Shown here: in pieces, positions 53,525 to 61,975 of the stretch | Position numbering within the stretch: the first letter of the stretch is position 1 | Layout: each line of letters begins with the position of its first letter | Assembly: GCA_027488115.1 (NCBI GenBank) | Contig: JAIYCG010000020.1 | Span: forward strand, 1-64,000 | Reading direction: 5' to 3' | Source: Comamonadaceae bacterium | Lineage (GTDB): Bacteria > Pseudomonadota > Gammaproteobacteria > Burkholderiales > Burkholderiaceae_C | DNA length: 64,000 nucleotides | Translations under genes and position numbers: made by a program | The notes under the pieces: generated by a model | Told to the model about the DNA's origin: nothing | Database searches by the model: none | The model's input: only the letters and a program-made list of their open reading frames with translations

Positions 53525-54508
53525 ATGATGAAACTCGAAAACGCTCAAAAAAGCTTCTTGAAAAAAACCTGGATACTGGTTTTGCTGGTCAGTGGTGCTG
53601 CATTTGCACAAAACTATCCAGACAGAAACATCAAAATATTGCAGGGTTTTGCGCCGGGTGGCAACGCCGATGCCATTGCGCGTGCGGTGGGCGCAGAAAT
53701 TTCAAAAAGCGTGGGGCAGGCCGTTGTGGTTGAAGCGCAGGCTGGTGCTGGTGGCACCATCGCCGCCACAACCGTGGCAAAAGCAAAACCTGATGGCTAC
53801 ACCTTGCTCCTTGCAACAGGGGGGCATGCCGTGGCCGGTGCTATCTACAACAACCTCAATTACAAAACGGTTCAAGACTTTGAGATGGTCAGCACCATCA
53901 CTTATTTTCCGTTCTTGATTGTTGTCAATGCAGAAAACAAGATTGCCAATTTCCCTGCACTCTTGAATCAAGCCAAGGCCAATCCTGGAAAAATTGCTTA
54001 TGGCACTGCCGGCATTGGTTCTACTCATCATTTGGCAGGCGAATTGCTGGCCAGCATGGCCAAAGTTGATTTGCTTCACGTGCCTTATCGAGGTGATGCC
54101 GGCTCCATCACGGCCTTGTTGTCTGGTGATGTGCCCTTCATCATTGCGCCCCCAACGGCTGTGCTTTCCAACATCAAAGCGGGCAAGCTCAAAGCCATTG
54201 CCGCCACGGGTCCTCAGCGCTGGGTAGGACTGCCTGATGTGCCTACAGTCGCAGAGCAAGGTGTGCCTGGCTACGATGTTCGCTCATGGGCTGGCTTGAT
54301 GGCCCCTGCCGGCACGCCCAAACCGGTGATTGAAAAATTGAATGCCGAAACCTTGAAAACGCTTCAACTGCCAAACGTTAAAACACGCTTAGAAGAAATG
54401 GGTGGTGATGTTCGCGGCAGCACGCCAGACGAGATGAAAAACATGGTGGCTTCTGAAACTCAAAAGTGGATTCAGGTCGTTAACAATGCCAAAATTCCAA
54501 AGCAATAA
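53525..54508 (+). CDS. Bug-family (TctC-like) periplasmic binding protein
   Basis: A 327-residue exported receptor. A signal peptide (about residues 14-28, cleavage near AFAQ) precedes YPDRNIKILQGFAPGGNADAIARAVGAEISKSVGQAVVVE, the classic Bug start, and DLLHVPYRGDAGSITALLSGDVPFIIAPPT. It binds a carboxylate in the periplasm and probably delivers the substrate of this operon. GGAG precedes two consecutive ATG codons, and either could be used. No membrane partner is adjacent. Confidence 0.9.
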   Translation: MMKLENAQKSFLKKTWILVLLVSGAAFAQNYPDRNIKILQGFAPGGNADAIARAVGAEISKSVGQAVVVEAQAGAGGTIAATTVAKAKPDGYTLLLATGGHAVAGAIYNNLNYKTVQDFEMVSTITYFPFLIVVNAENKIANFPALLNQAKANPGKIAYGTAGIGSTHHLAGELLASMAKVDLLHVPYRGDAGSITALLSGDVPFIIAPPTAVLSNIKAGKLKAIAATGPQRWVGLPDVPTVAEQGVPGYDVRSWAGLMAPAGTPKPVIEKLNAETLKTLQLPNVKTRLEEMGGDVRGSTPDEMKNMVASETQKWIQVVNNAKIPKQ

Positions 54509-54532
54509 TCAGTCATTCAAACAAGGTTCAAA

Positions 54533-55111
54533 ATGTCCCTCATCAAAATTCGCAAACGCAGCTTGACCATTGAAACGCAATACCATGAGGGCGGCCCCGT
54601 TGCGGAAGTGCCTCTCAAGCTTGCGGCAGCTTGCGCAGTCATTGAGAACCCCTATGCCGGCCGGTATGAGCCCGATCTCATGCCCTTCATGGCTGAGTTG
54701 CGCTCACTGGGTACGCAGCTGGCGCAAGAACTGGTCGATACGCTTTGCAAAGAGAATGTCGAGGTGTACAGCAAAGCTGCCATCGTGGGTGTCAACGGTG
54801 AAATGGAACATGGCGCTGTTTGGCACGAGGCAGGTGGTTGGGCCATGCGCGCTGTATTGGGTGAACCCAAGGCCATGGTGCCTGCCAGTAAAGCGGTTGC
54901 AAGTGCTGGTTATCGTCTGATGGTGCCTTTGCATTACATCCATGCGAGCTACGTGAGAAGTCATTACAACAGCATGGAAATTGGCATTCAGGATGCACCG
55001 CGTCCCAATGAAATTTTGTATGCGTTGGTCATGGGTACCGGAGGTCGTGTGCATTCACGCTTAGGTGGATTGACGAAAGACAAGGTGTCGGTGAACGACG
55101 GGCAAAGGTAA
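54533..55111 (+). CDS. DUF1185 (amino acid synthesis family) protein
   Basis: A 192-residue protein matching the DUF1185 family: AACAVIENPYAGRYEPDLMPFMAELRSLG, GVNGEMEHGAVWHEAGGWAMRAVLG and HYNSMEIGIQDAPRPNEILYALVMGTGGRVHSRLGG. The family is often found in Burkholderiales catabolic operons with Bug proteins. Despite the family name, its activity is unknown. It ends the GntR-led operon, ten bases before a convergent pseudouridine synthase gene. Confidence 0.85.
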   Translation: MSLIKIRKRSLTIETQYHEGGPVAEVPLKLAAACAVIENPYAGRYEPDLMPFMAELRSLGTQLAQELVDTLCKENVEVYSKAAIVGVNGEMEHGAVWHEAGGWAMRAVLGEPKAMVPASKAVASAGYRLMVPLHYIHASYVRSHYNSMEIGIQDAPRPNEILYALVMGTGGRVHSRLGGLTKDKVSVNDGQR

Positions 55112-55120
55112 GAAAAGGTT

Positions 55121-56107
55121 TTAGTCAGGTGATGTCAGCTGTCTAGGGCTTTCAAAGCTTCTGAACGCACTCGACAATGGGTCTTTGAATGAGATTTTTT
55201 TTGCCAACAGCTTCAAAGGCGAATTGAAATCATCGGGCTCTTGCGCACCCCTCTTAACCAGGGGATAAAACTGGTCGCCCACCAATGGCAAGCCAAGCGC
55301 GTTCATGTGAACGCGCAATTGATGTCGTAGGCCCGTGACGGGTTTCAGTTGGTATCGCGCCAATTCTCTGGAAGGCGAGTCTTTTTGTGTGGAGGTCTCG
55401 CTAGCGGGAATGCGTTCAACGCAATCGATCCAAGTCTCACTGTTGTAAGAGCTAGCTTCTGAAAACTCATCAGGGCTCAGCTCGCGCATTCTGAAAAATT
55501 GTGAGTCCTCTACCAGCTTACTTTGGTGAGTCAGTGGAAAAGTGAGGTGCTGAGATGAGGTTTCTGGTGCACCCGCAATGGCTTCGTAGATTTTTTCAAC
55601 CTGGCGAAGTCTGAACAAGGCTTGGTAGGCGTTGCGATCCTCCGCACGAATGCTGAACATCACCAAGCCTGCAGTTTCGCGGTCAATGCGATGCAAAGGC
55701 GATAACTCCGGCAAATTCAATTCTTGCTTTAGTTGCACCAACAAACTTTGCTGCACATATTGACCGCCTGGTGTCACCGGCATGAAGTGCGGTTTGTCGG
55801 CGACCACCAAGTGTGCGTCTTGATAAATGATCTGTGCTTTGAAGGGTAAATTGGGTTCATCCGCTACGTGTCGAAAGTACAGCAGATGGGACTCATTGAA
55901 CAGACCATGATCAGGTGAAATGCATTGTCCCAGTGCATTGTATACAGTGCCCGCTAAAAATCGCTGAAGCCACACTTCGCGTGAGATGGCTGGATATCGC
56001 TGCGTTAAAAAATCAATGGCCGAAAGATCCGTGTTGGCGGGAATGCCCACTTTGCTGGCGCTAACGCCGTTTTGCAACAAATGCTTAGGCACGTTTGAAG
56101 ACGACAT
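55121..56107 (-). CDS. RluA-family RNA pseudouridine synthase (larger form)
   Basis: A 328-residue pseudouridine synthase. [33 protein letters not shown] with the catalytic Asp, and the second motif [20 protein letters not shown] identify the RluA family. The N-terminal region (about residues 25-95) resembles the extra domain of the tRNA/rRNA group formerly called YqcB-like, and no S4 domain is clear. The RNA target is unknown. Its start overlaps the trmB 3' end by 23 bases, so the two RNA-modifying genes are linked. Confidence 0.84.
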   Translation of the reverse strand: MSSSNVPKHLLQNGVSASKVGIPANTDLSAIDFLTQRYPAISREVWLQRFLAGTVYNALGQCISPDHGLFNESHLLYFRHVADEPNLPFKAQIIYQDAHLVVADKPHFMPVTPGGQYVQQSLLVQLKQELNLPELSPLHRIDRETAGLVMFSIRAEDRNAYQALFRLRQVEKIYEAIAGAPETSSQHLTFPLTHQSKLVEDSQFFRMRELSPDEFSEASSYNSETWIDCVERIPASETSTQKDSPSRELARYQLKPVTGLRHQLRVHMNALGLPLVGDQFYPLVKRGAQEPDDFNSPLKLLAKKISFKDPLSSAFRSFESPRQLTSPD

Positions 56108-56822
56108 CCCACACACCATGCCCCAATTTCAAGCCACGATTTTCAAACTTGGTCAGTGGCCGGTAGTCGGGCTTGACGGCAAAGCCGCCTTGACCCGTGG
56201 CTGCGGTGTTTTGTAGCAAAGGCTCTGCACTGAGCACTTCCAATATTTGCACGGCATAGGGTTCCCAATCGGTGGCGCAATGAATGTAAGCGCCAGGCTT
56301 CAGGCGTGCTGCCAACTTGGCAATCAAAGGAGTCTGAATGAGCCGACGTTTGTTGTGACGTGACTTGTGCCAAGGATCGGGAAAGAAAATGTGCACGCCA
56401 TCTAATGAAACCAAGGGCAACATGTGGTCAATCACTTCCACCGCATCGTGTTGCAAGATGCGAATATTGTGAATATCTTGCTCGCCGATGCGCTTGAGCA
56501 ATGCACCCACGCCAGGCTCGTGCACTTCGCAGCACAAGAAGCGATCGTTGGGACGCACCTTGGCGATGTGGGCGGTGGCTTCGCCCATGCCAAAACCAAT
56601 TTCCAAAATGACGGGGGCGGGGACGGCGTCTTGACCATTCAACGCAAATGCTTTGGCCATGTTCAAGGGTTCGGGTGCGTACTGAAGTAAAAACTGGGGA
56701 CCCCAAACTTCAAAGGCTTTGGCTTGACCCGTGGTCGTTCGGCCAGCGCGTTTCACAAAGCTTTTGATATTTTTCGGAAAGGCAACCGAGGCCGGTGCTT
56801 GTTGGGATGCGTCAGAAGTCAT
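56085..56822 (-). CDS. trmB: tRNA (guanine-N7-)-methyltransferase
   Basis: A 245-residue SAM-dependent methyltransferase for m7G46 in t[37 protein letters not shown] is the SAM-binding region, and [21 protein letters not shown] is the TrmB signature. The N-terminal [14 protein letters not shown] is also typical. It starts nine bases after gluQRS and overlaps a pseudouridine synthase gene, giving three RNA-modification genes in a row. Confidence 0.95.
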   Translation of the reverse strand: MTSDASQQAPASVAFPKNIKSFVKRAGRTTTGQAKAFEVWGPQFLLQYAPEPLNMAKAFALNGQDAVPAPVILEIGFGMGEATAHIAKVRPNDRFLCCEVHEPGVGALLKRIGEQDIHNIRILQHDAVEVIDHMLPLVSLDGVHIFFPDPWHKSRHNKRRLIQTPLIAKLAARLKPGAYIHCATDWEPYAVQILEVLSAEPLLQNTAATGQGGFAVKPDYRPLTKFENRGLKLGHGVWDVVFKRA

Positions 56823-56831
56823 GGGCCTATT

Positions 56832-57755
56832 TTAAGGGGTGACCCTCAAGTACTTGGTTGCCCAATCTTGGGTCCATATGGCCAAGGTATCTTCCAAGCT
56901 TGCTGATTGCCCGTCCAGTTGCTTGATGTGACTCAAACCTAAGGTACTCGCAGCACTTTGAAGCGCTTGGGCGATGGCTGCGGGTGAGCTTAAGTCCAAA
57001 GCTTTGGCGCCATTTTGCTTAGACAGCTTTTCACCATTTGCGCCCAAGACCAAGGGGGTGTGCAAGTACTGAGGTTGCTTCAAACCCAAGGCCTCTTGCA
57101 GCAAGCACTGACGCGCGGTGTTGTCTGTCAGGTCTTCACCGCGAACGACATGGGTGATACCTTGCGCGGCGTCGTCCACCACCACGGCCAGTTGATAGGC
57201 CCAGAGTCCATCAGCACGCTTTAAAACAAAGTCCCCCACTTCTTGAAAAACATTTTGTGATTGAATGCCCAGCCTTCTGTCTTGCCAATGAACAAACTCA
57301 GAGCCCCGCACGGTGCTCCATTTTTCAACGTTGAAGCGCCAGGCTCTGGCGATTTTGCCATTCAGGCCGTGTCTGCAAGTGCCAGGATAAACGGCTGCTT
57401 TGTGCCTTTCCAAACTCAAGCCCAGCGCAGCTTGTTGCTCTTCAATTTCTTTGCGCGTGCAGCCGCAAGGGTAGACCAAGCCTTTGGCAATCAGTGCCTC
57501 GAGCGCTTGTTGGTAGAGTTTATTGCGATGCGATTGCAAGACCACTTCGCCATCAGAGAAAAGTCTGCAAACAGACAGCTGTTGCAAGATTTTTTCTGTA
57601 GCGCCAGGAATGCACCTTGGACCATCGACGTCCTCAATGCGCACAAGCCATTCACCGCGCAATGCCCGTCCATCCAGCCAACTGGCCAATGCAGCCACCA
57701 AAGAGCCAGCGTGCAACTCACCCGTAGGCGAGGGTGCAAATCGTCCGCGCGTCAT
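56832..57755 (-). CDS. gluQ: glutamyl-Q tRNA(Asp) synthetase
   Basis: A 307-residue GluQRS, a GluRS catalytic-domain paralogue that attaches glutamate to queuosine-34 of tRNA-Asp. [27 protein letters not shown] is the HIGH-type region, [11 protein letters not shown] holds zinc-ligand cysteines, [23 protein letters not shown] follows, and KLSKQNGA is the KMSKS-type motif. The anticodon-binding domain is absent, as expected. A tRNA-Asp gene is present at the left end of this window. The neighbour on the 5' side is a renalase-like gene, six bases away. Confidence 0.93.
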   Translation of the reverse strand: MTRGRFAPSPTGELHAGSLVAALASWLDGRALRGEWLVRIEDVDGPRCIPGATEKILQQLSVCRLFSDGEVVLQSHRNKLYQQALEALIAKGLVYPCGCTRKEIEEQQAALGLSLERHKAAVYPGTCRHGLNGKIARAWRFNVEKWSTVRGSEFVHWQDRRLGIQSQNVFQEVGDFVLKRADGLWAYQLAVVVDDAAQGITHVVRGEDLTDNTARQCLLQEALGLKQPQYLHTPLVLGANGEKLSKQNGAKALDLSSPAAIAQALQSAASTLGLSHIKQLDGQSASLEDTLAIWTQDWATKYLRVTP

Positions 57756-57761
57756 GCCACA

Positions 57762-58826
57762 TTAAAGGGCGTCGAGGGCCAATTCCAAACCGGAAATGAA
57801 CGCGTCTTCTACGCGATGACCAATGCACCAATCGCCACACAAACCGATGCCTTGTTTTTTGCTCAGCATGTGTGTAGCGCCCAAGGGCTGCAAAGTTTTG
57901 GCATAGCGCCAACGGTGTACTTCAGCGTGCGCAGGCGTGGCGCGAATGCCTGTAATTTCAGAAAATGCTTTGAGCAATTTGGCTTGTACGCGCTCGGGTG
58001 TATCTTCCAAATGTTCTTGCGACCAAGCTGCGCTGGCCTGCACGGTCCAGCGCTCGATTTGATCGCGCCCTGGTTTGGAAGATTCACGCGCAAGCCATGC
58101 CACGCGGTGATGCACGCTGCGCGCTGCGTTCCACTGGGGACCCAATGTAATCAGACCCGGTTGCACCGCATTGGGAAAAGCCACCATGAGGGTCCAGCAC
58201 GGCGCCACTTGCACTTTGGCCAGTGCAGCGGCGTTTTCCATTTTGATTTTCGAAGTGCGCAACAAATCAATGGCTTGATCTGAGGGCATGGCCAACAAGA
58301 CTTGATCAAAGCCACTGAAGACAGATTGCGCACCTTCGGGCTCTTCGCTGTGCAATTGCCAGAGTTCTGGGAGCAGGGTGTCGCGTTCAATTTTGAACAC
58401 CTTGGATTCAAAGTGAATGGTGTCTGTTTGCACCAAGGGCTGCGCCCAGGCTTTGACCAAAGCATTCATGCCGGGTGTGGCCACCCAATGTTTGTCGTGA
58501 GTATTGCGAGCGGCTTCAATCACACGGCCCATGGCATCGAGCACCCGCACGGCGTTGGCGCTCCATGGTTTGCAGATGTTGGGCGTGGTGGCAATGGCTT
58601 GTTCAAAGCGATTGTCGCGCACAGTGAAATATTGAGCGCCATGATCGAAGTTGCCAAAGCTTGAAGAGCGAGTTGACAGGCGGCCGCTGGCACCTTTGCT
58701 TTTCTCAAAGACCGTGACGCGATGGCCAGCTTGCATGAGGGTGCGAGCGCAGGTGATGCCGGCCATGCCGGCACCAATGATGGCGAAATTTTGAATGGGT
58801 TTTGTCATTGTGTTTTGGTGTGTCAT
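57762..58826 (-). CDS. renalase-like NAD(P)/FAD-dependent oxidoreductase
   Basis: A 354-residue flavoprotein. The FAD loop IIGAGMAGITCARTLMQAGHRVTVFEKSKGASGRLSTR at about residues 15-52 and the C-terminal LCGDWCIGHRVEDAFISG flank a middle domain seen in renalase/amine-oxidase-like proteins. Characterised bacterial renalase oxidises aberrant dihydro-NAD(P) isomers. Whether this member does so is not shown. An internal ATG at MTKPIQNF is possible, but only the first ATG has an AGAG upstream. It starts nine bases after the LysR stop. Confidence 0.8.
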   Translation of the reverse strand: MTHQNTMTKPIQNFAIIGAGMAGITCARTLMQAGHRVTVFEKSKGASGRLSTRSSSFGNFDHGAQYFTVRDNRFEQAIATTPNICKPWSANAVRVLDAMGRVIEAARNTHDKHWVATPGMNALVKAWAQPLVQTDTIHFESKVFKIERDTLLPELWQLHSEEPEGAQSVFSGFDQVLLAMPSDQAIDLLRTSKIKMENAAALAKVQVAPCWTLMVAFPNAVQPGLITLGPQWNAARSVHHRVAWLARESSKPGRDQIERWTVQASAAWSQEHLEDTPERVQAKLLKAFSEITGIRATPAHAEVHRWRYAKTLQPLGATHMLSKKQGIGLCGDWCIGHRVEDAFISGLELALDAL

Positions 58827-58835
58827 GGGGCTACT

Positions 58836-59780
58836 CTACACGCGATGATGGGGTTGGAGCAATGCTTGTTTGGTTCTGTTTTGACTCAACTGAGACAACC
58901 ACCAACTCAGGGCATGGCCCAAACGCTTGCCTTGGGGGTTTCTCCAAGCGTATTCAACTTGGTGAATGCGTTGCACACGGCTTACTTTTTTTGCCACCAA
59001 TCTGCCACTGTCAAGGTAGGGCTTGGCCATGCTTTCGGGCAAGAATCCGCCCCCTAGACCCCTTAGCTGAGCTTCTAGTTTGGTCGGCATATCTGGCACG
59101 GTCAAAACGTCTTGTCCGCCCAACAGTCCAATGGTGACGCCTTCTCCACGGGGGACCGAATCGGCCACAGCCACCGCTCGGTGTTTTTGAAGAAGGGCAT
59201 CGCTGAGTGGTTCGGTTTCCTTGGCCAAGGGATGGTGCGGGGCGATGGCATAGACAAAACTCAGCTCCCCCAAACTTTGGTGCATGAATTCAGGGTGAGT
59301 GGCGGGAGAGATGAAGACACCAATGGCCAAATCGGCCTGACCGGATGTGAGAGCGGCCAGGGTGCCCGACAGGGTTTCGTAGCGAATTCGCAACCGAGTG
59401 GGTGGGTTCAGGGCCAAGAAGCCTTCACACAATTCCATCACCACCGATCTTGAAATGATGCTGTCAACAGCAACCGTCAAGACCGACTCCCATCCTGTTG
59501 CCACGCGCTTGACCCGATTCGCCAGCGCATCAACGTCTTGGATCAGTCGTTTGGCTTCTCGAAGCAGCTCTTTGCCAGCTTCAGTGGGCTTGGCTTGTCG
59601 GCTGCTTCGGTCGAACAGCAACACGTCGAGGGCATCCTCAATTTGCCTCACACGGTAGGTCAAGGCGCTTGGCACCAAGCCGCGTTGTCTGGCGGCGGCG
59701 GCAAAACTTCCGGTCTCTTCGATGGCCAGCAGCATGCTGAGGGCATCGGGTGTGAGAAGTTCACTGGGAGACGTGCGCAT
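58836..59780 (-). CDS. LysR-family transcriptional regulator
   Basis: A 314-residue regulator. The helix-turn-helix is at about residues 10-65 (LLAIEETGSFAAAARQRGLVPSALTYRVRQIEDAL, then FDRSSRQAKPTEAGKELL), followed by a periplasmic-binding-protein-like effector domain. Relatives located opposite pirin genes are common in Burkholderiales and are thought to control pirin and a quinone reductase. The start at MRTSPSEL is chosen because a TTCAAATAATTTGAA palindrome lies just upstream and would otherwise be coding. It heads a minus-strand group with the renalase-like gene. Confidence 0.88.
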   Translation of the reverse strand: MRTSPSELLTPDALSMLLAIEETGSFAAAARQRGLVPSALTYRVRQIEDALDVLLFDRSSRQAKPTEAGKELLREAKRLIQDVDALANRVKRVATGWESVLTVAVDSIISRSVVMELCEGFLALNPPTRLRIRYETLSGTLAALTSGQADLAIGVFISPATHPEFMHQSLGELSFVYAIAPHHPLAKETEPLSDALLQKHRAVAVADSVPRGEGVTIGLLGGQDVLTVPDMPTKLEAQLRGLGGGFLPESMAKPYLDSGRLVAKKVSRVQRIHQVEYAWRNPQGKRLGHALSWWLSQLSQNRTKQALLQPHHRV

Positions 59781-59786
59781 TTTGAG

Positions 59787-59801
59787 TTCAAATAATTTGA
59801 A
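59787..59801. promoter_or_regulatory. LysR-type palindrome between lysR and pirin
   Basis: TTCAAATAATTTGAA is a perfect inverted repeat with a three-base centre, containing the T-N11-A pattern of LysR binding sites. It lies a few bases upstream of the LysR start and in the region divergent to pirin, so autoregulation and control of pirin are both possible. Confidence 0.55.
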
Positions 59802-59885
59802 TGATAACGACAAATTAAGTGGTTTTTATTGAAACTATTGGAATGTACAGTTCAGCCATTGAAATTTAAATACAAGAGGCATCCA

Positions 59886-60587
59886 ATGATTCAAATTCGT
59901 CGATCCGCCGAACGTGGTTATGCCGACCACGGTTGGTTGAAGTCATTTCACAGTTTTTCATTTGCGGGTTACTACGACCCAGCTTTCATGGGCTGGGGCA
60001 ATTTGCGCGTCATCAACGAAGACCGTATTGCGCCCGGCACTGGTTTCGGCACCCATGGTCACAAAGACATGGAAATCATCAGTTATGTGCTGTCTGGCAA
60101 CTTGGCCCACAAGGACAGCATGGGCAATGTCAAAGGTATTCCACCTGGCGATGTGCAGCGCATGAGCGCAGGCAAAGGTGTGATGCACAGCGAGTTCAAT
60201 CATGCTGAGGGCGAGACCACACATTTTTTTCAGATTTGGATCGAGCCCAATGTCATGGGCATAGAGCCGGGTTATGAGCAAAAAACAATTCCACCAGCCA
60301 CCAAACGTGGCGCCTTGAAAGTGGTGGCTTCGCCCCAAGGTGAGGGCGATGCTGTGCAAATTTCTGCAGATGCAACTTTGTATGCCGGCTTGCTGGATGG
60401 CGAAGAAAAAGCCGCTGTTGTTTTGAACCCTTTGCGCAAAGCTTATGTGCATCTCATCCGGGGCGAGTTACACGTGAATGGACAAGCATTGAAGGGGGGC
60501 GATGCCGCCCTTGTTCAGGCTGAAACGAATCTTGAACTGACGCACGGCAAAGATGCCGAGGTCTTGGTTTTTGACTTGGCTTCTTAA
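59886..60587 (+). CDS. pirin-family protein
   Basis: A 233-residue bicupin. SFSFAGYYDPAFMGWGNLRVINEDRIAPGTGFGTHGHKDMEIISYVLSG holds the metal-binding His-x-His, and RMSAGKGVMHSEFNH completes the metal site with His and Glu. Bacterial pirins such as YhhW show quercetin 2,3-dioxygenase activity or act as redox sensors. The start at MIQIRRSAE matches the family, while a TTG 19 codons upstream does not. It is followed after 42 bases by a WrbA-like flavoprotein and lies divergent from a LysR regulator. Confidence 0.9.
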   Translation: MIQIRRSAERGYADHGWLKSFHSFSFAGYYDPAFMGWGNLRVINEDRIAPGTGFGTHGHKDMEIISYVLSGNLAHKDSMGNVKGIPPGDVQRMSAGKGVMHSEFNHAEGETTHFFQIWIEPNVMGIEPGYEQKTIPPATKRGALKVVASPQGEGDAVQISADATLYAGLLDGEEKAAVVLNPLRKAYVHLIRGELHVNGQALKGGDAALVQAETNLELTHGKDAEVLVFDLAS

Positions 60588-60629
60588 CAAACAAGAAGCT
60601 GTACTTTTTAATTCTTTTGGAGAACTCTC

Positions 60630-61163
60630 ATGACTCAAACAGTTGTAATTTACCACTCAGGTTATGGCCACACACAGCGCGTGGCACAGTTTGTGGCACA
60701 GGGCGCCAATGCAGCGCTGATCACCATCGATGCCGATGGCAATATTTCGGACGCTGATTGGGAAACTTTGGATGCCGCTGACGCCATCATCTTTGGTTCA
60801 CCCACATACATGGGCATGGCCTCTTGGCAGTTTAAGAAATTTGCCGATGCATCTTCCAAGCGTTGGTTCACAAGCGCTTGGAAAGACAAAGTGGCCGGTG
60901 GTTTTACCATTTCAGCCAGCCCCAGTGGCGACAAGCTGTCGACCATTCAGTACTTCATGACTTTGGCCATGCAGCAAGCCATGATTTGGGTGGGCCAGCC
61001 TGCCCTGAACGACGGTACGATCAACCGCATCGGTTCTAACTCTGGTGTGATGGCGCAAGTGGGTCCTACCAGCCCCGCTGAAGACATTCCGCAGGGTGAC
61101 TTGGACACGGCCAAGGCTTATGGTGCACGTGTGGCTGCGGTGGCTGCTAAGTTGCGTGCTTAA
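60630..61163 (+). CDS. WrbA-like flavodoxin-family NAD(P)H:quinone reductase
   Basis: A 177-residue flavodoxin-fold protein. IYHSGYGHTQRVAQFVAQG is the FMN phosphate loop, DAIIFGSPTYMGMASWQFKKF binds the isoalloxazine, and the C-terminal part ends with DLDTAKAYGARVAAVAAKL. The layout is that of WrbA-type quinone reductases, though slightly shorter than the 198-residue E. coli enzyme. TTGGAG precedes the ATG. It forms a pirin-quinone reductase pair that may respond to quinones or flavonoid-like compounds through the adjacent LysR protein. Confidence 0.85.
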   Translation: MTQTVVIYHSGYGHTQRVAQFVAQGANAALITIDADGNISDADWETLDAADAIIFGSPTYMGMASWQFKKFADASSKRWFTSAWKDKVAGGFTISASPSGDKLSTIQYFMTLAMQQAMIWVGQPALNDGTINRIGSNSGVMAQVGPTSPAEDIPQGDLDTAKAYGARVAAVAAKLRA

Positions 61164-61189
61164 GTTGCACGGTTAAGAGACAGAAGCTC

Positions 61190-61930
61190 TTAAGTGGGCT
61201 TCACTGTTTCTAGCAAAACATCAACGGCGCGGCGTTCGTCGAACACAAAACAGCCGCCCTCGTAGTGGGAGCCGTCGGTTTCCTCAAAGTACTTTAAAAT
61301 ACCACCCTCAAGTTGATAGGTGTGCGTCAAGCCATTTTGTTGCATGAAGATGGCCGCTTTTTCACAGCGAATGCCCCCAGTGCAAAAACTAATGATGGTT
61401 TTATCTTGCAGTTGTTCCTTGTGGGCCATGAGGGCATCGGGAAATTCTGTGAACTTGGTCAGGCGCCAGTCAATGGCACCTTTGAAGGTGCCTTCGTCGA
61501 CTTCGTAATCGTTGCGAGTGTCCAAAACGACCACCGGCCTGCCGTTGTCGTCAAATCCTTGATCAAGCCAGCGTTTGGCTGTGACAGGGGTCACAGACGG
61601 CGCACGGCCTTCGGCAGGTCGAATGGTGGGGTGGTTCATGCGAATGATTTCGCCTTTGACCTTGACCAACATTTTTTTGAAAGGTGGTTCTTCTGACCAA
61701 CTTTCTTTGGGCCTGATGTCTGAAAACCTAGGGTCTACATGGAGTTCAGCCACAAAAGCTCGTACGGCTTCGGCAGAGCCCGCCAAAAATAAATTGATCC
61801 CTTCCTCCGCCAGCAAAATCGTGCCTTTCAGGTCGAGTTTCATGCAGCGTTCTAGAAGCCGCAGGCGCAGATCTGCCGCATCCGGCAGTGGCACAAACTT
61901 GTAGCTTGAAATATTCAGAATATTGTTCAC
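61190..61930 (-). CDS. trhO: tRNA uridine(34) hydroxylase TrhO (rhodanese domain)
   Basis: A 246-residue protein. The N-terminal domain has ILNISSYKFVPLPDAADLRLRLLERC and GTILLAEEGINLFLAG. The rhodanese domain has VVLDTRNDYEVDEGTFKGAI and the catalytic Cys in ISFCTGGIRCEKA. TrhO makes 5-hydroxyuridine at tRNA position 34 using oxygen. I place the start at GTG (VNNILNIS). An upstream ATG would run 12 bases into the start of divergent dnaE and lacks conservation. The GTG lies where transcription should begin, so the mRNA may be leaderless. Confidence 0.85.
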   Translation of the reverse strand: MNNILNISSYKFVPLPDAADLRLRLLERCMKLDLKGTILLAEEGINLFLAGSAEAVRAFVAELHVDPRFSDIRPKESWSEEPPFKKMLVKVKGEIIRMNHPTIRPAEGRAPSVTPVTAKRWLDQGFDDNGRPVVVLDTRNDYEVDEGTFKGAIDWRLTKFTEFPDALMAHKEQLQDKTIISFCTGGIRCEKAAIFMQQNGLTHTYQLEGGILKYFEETDGSHYEGGCFVFDERRAVDVLLETVKPT

Positions 61931-61936
61931 CCCCCT

Positions 61937-61969
61937 ATTGTAGAAAACATCCAAAGCAGCTTCTACAAT
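61937..61969. promoter_or_regulatory. symmetric divergent promoters of trhO and dnaE
   Basis: ATTGTAGAA and TTCTACAAT form a perfect 9-bp inverted repeat separated by 15 bases. Each arm holds TACAAT, a good -10 hexamer facing outwards. At 17-bp spacing the -35 candidates fall in the opposite arm: TAGAAA for dnaE and TAGAAG for trhO. Predicted start points coincide with the dnaE ATG and the trhO GTG, six to seven bases away on each side. Confidence 0.5.
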
Positions 61970-61975
61970 GGGCCT

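Noticed and set aside
61165..61198. Inverted repeat TTAAGAG/CTCTTAA between the WrbA-like gene and trhO
   Set aside because: The 7-bp stem is AT-rich and has no T tract on either side, so it does not qualify as an intrinsic terminator.
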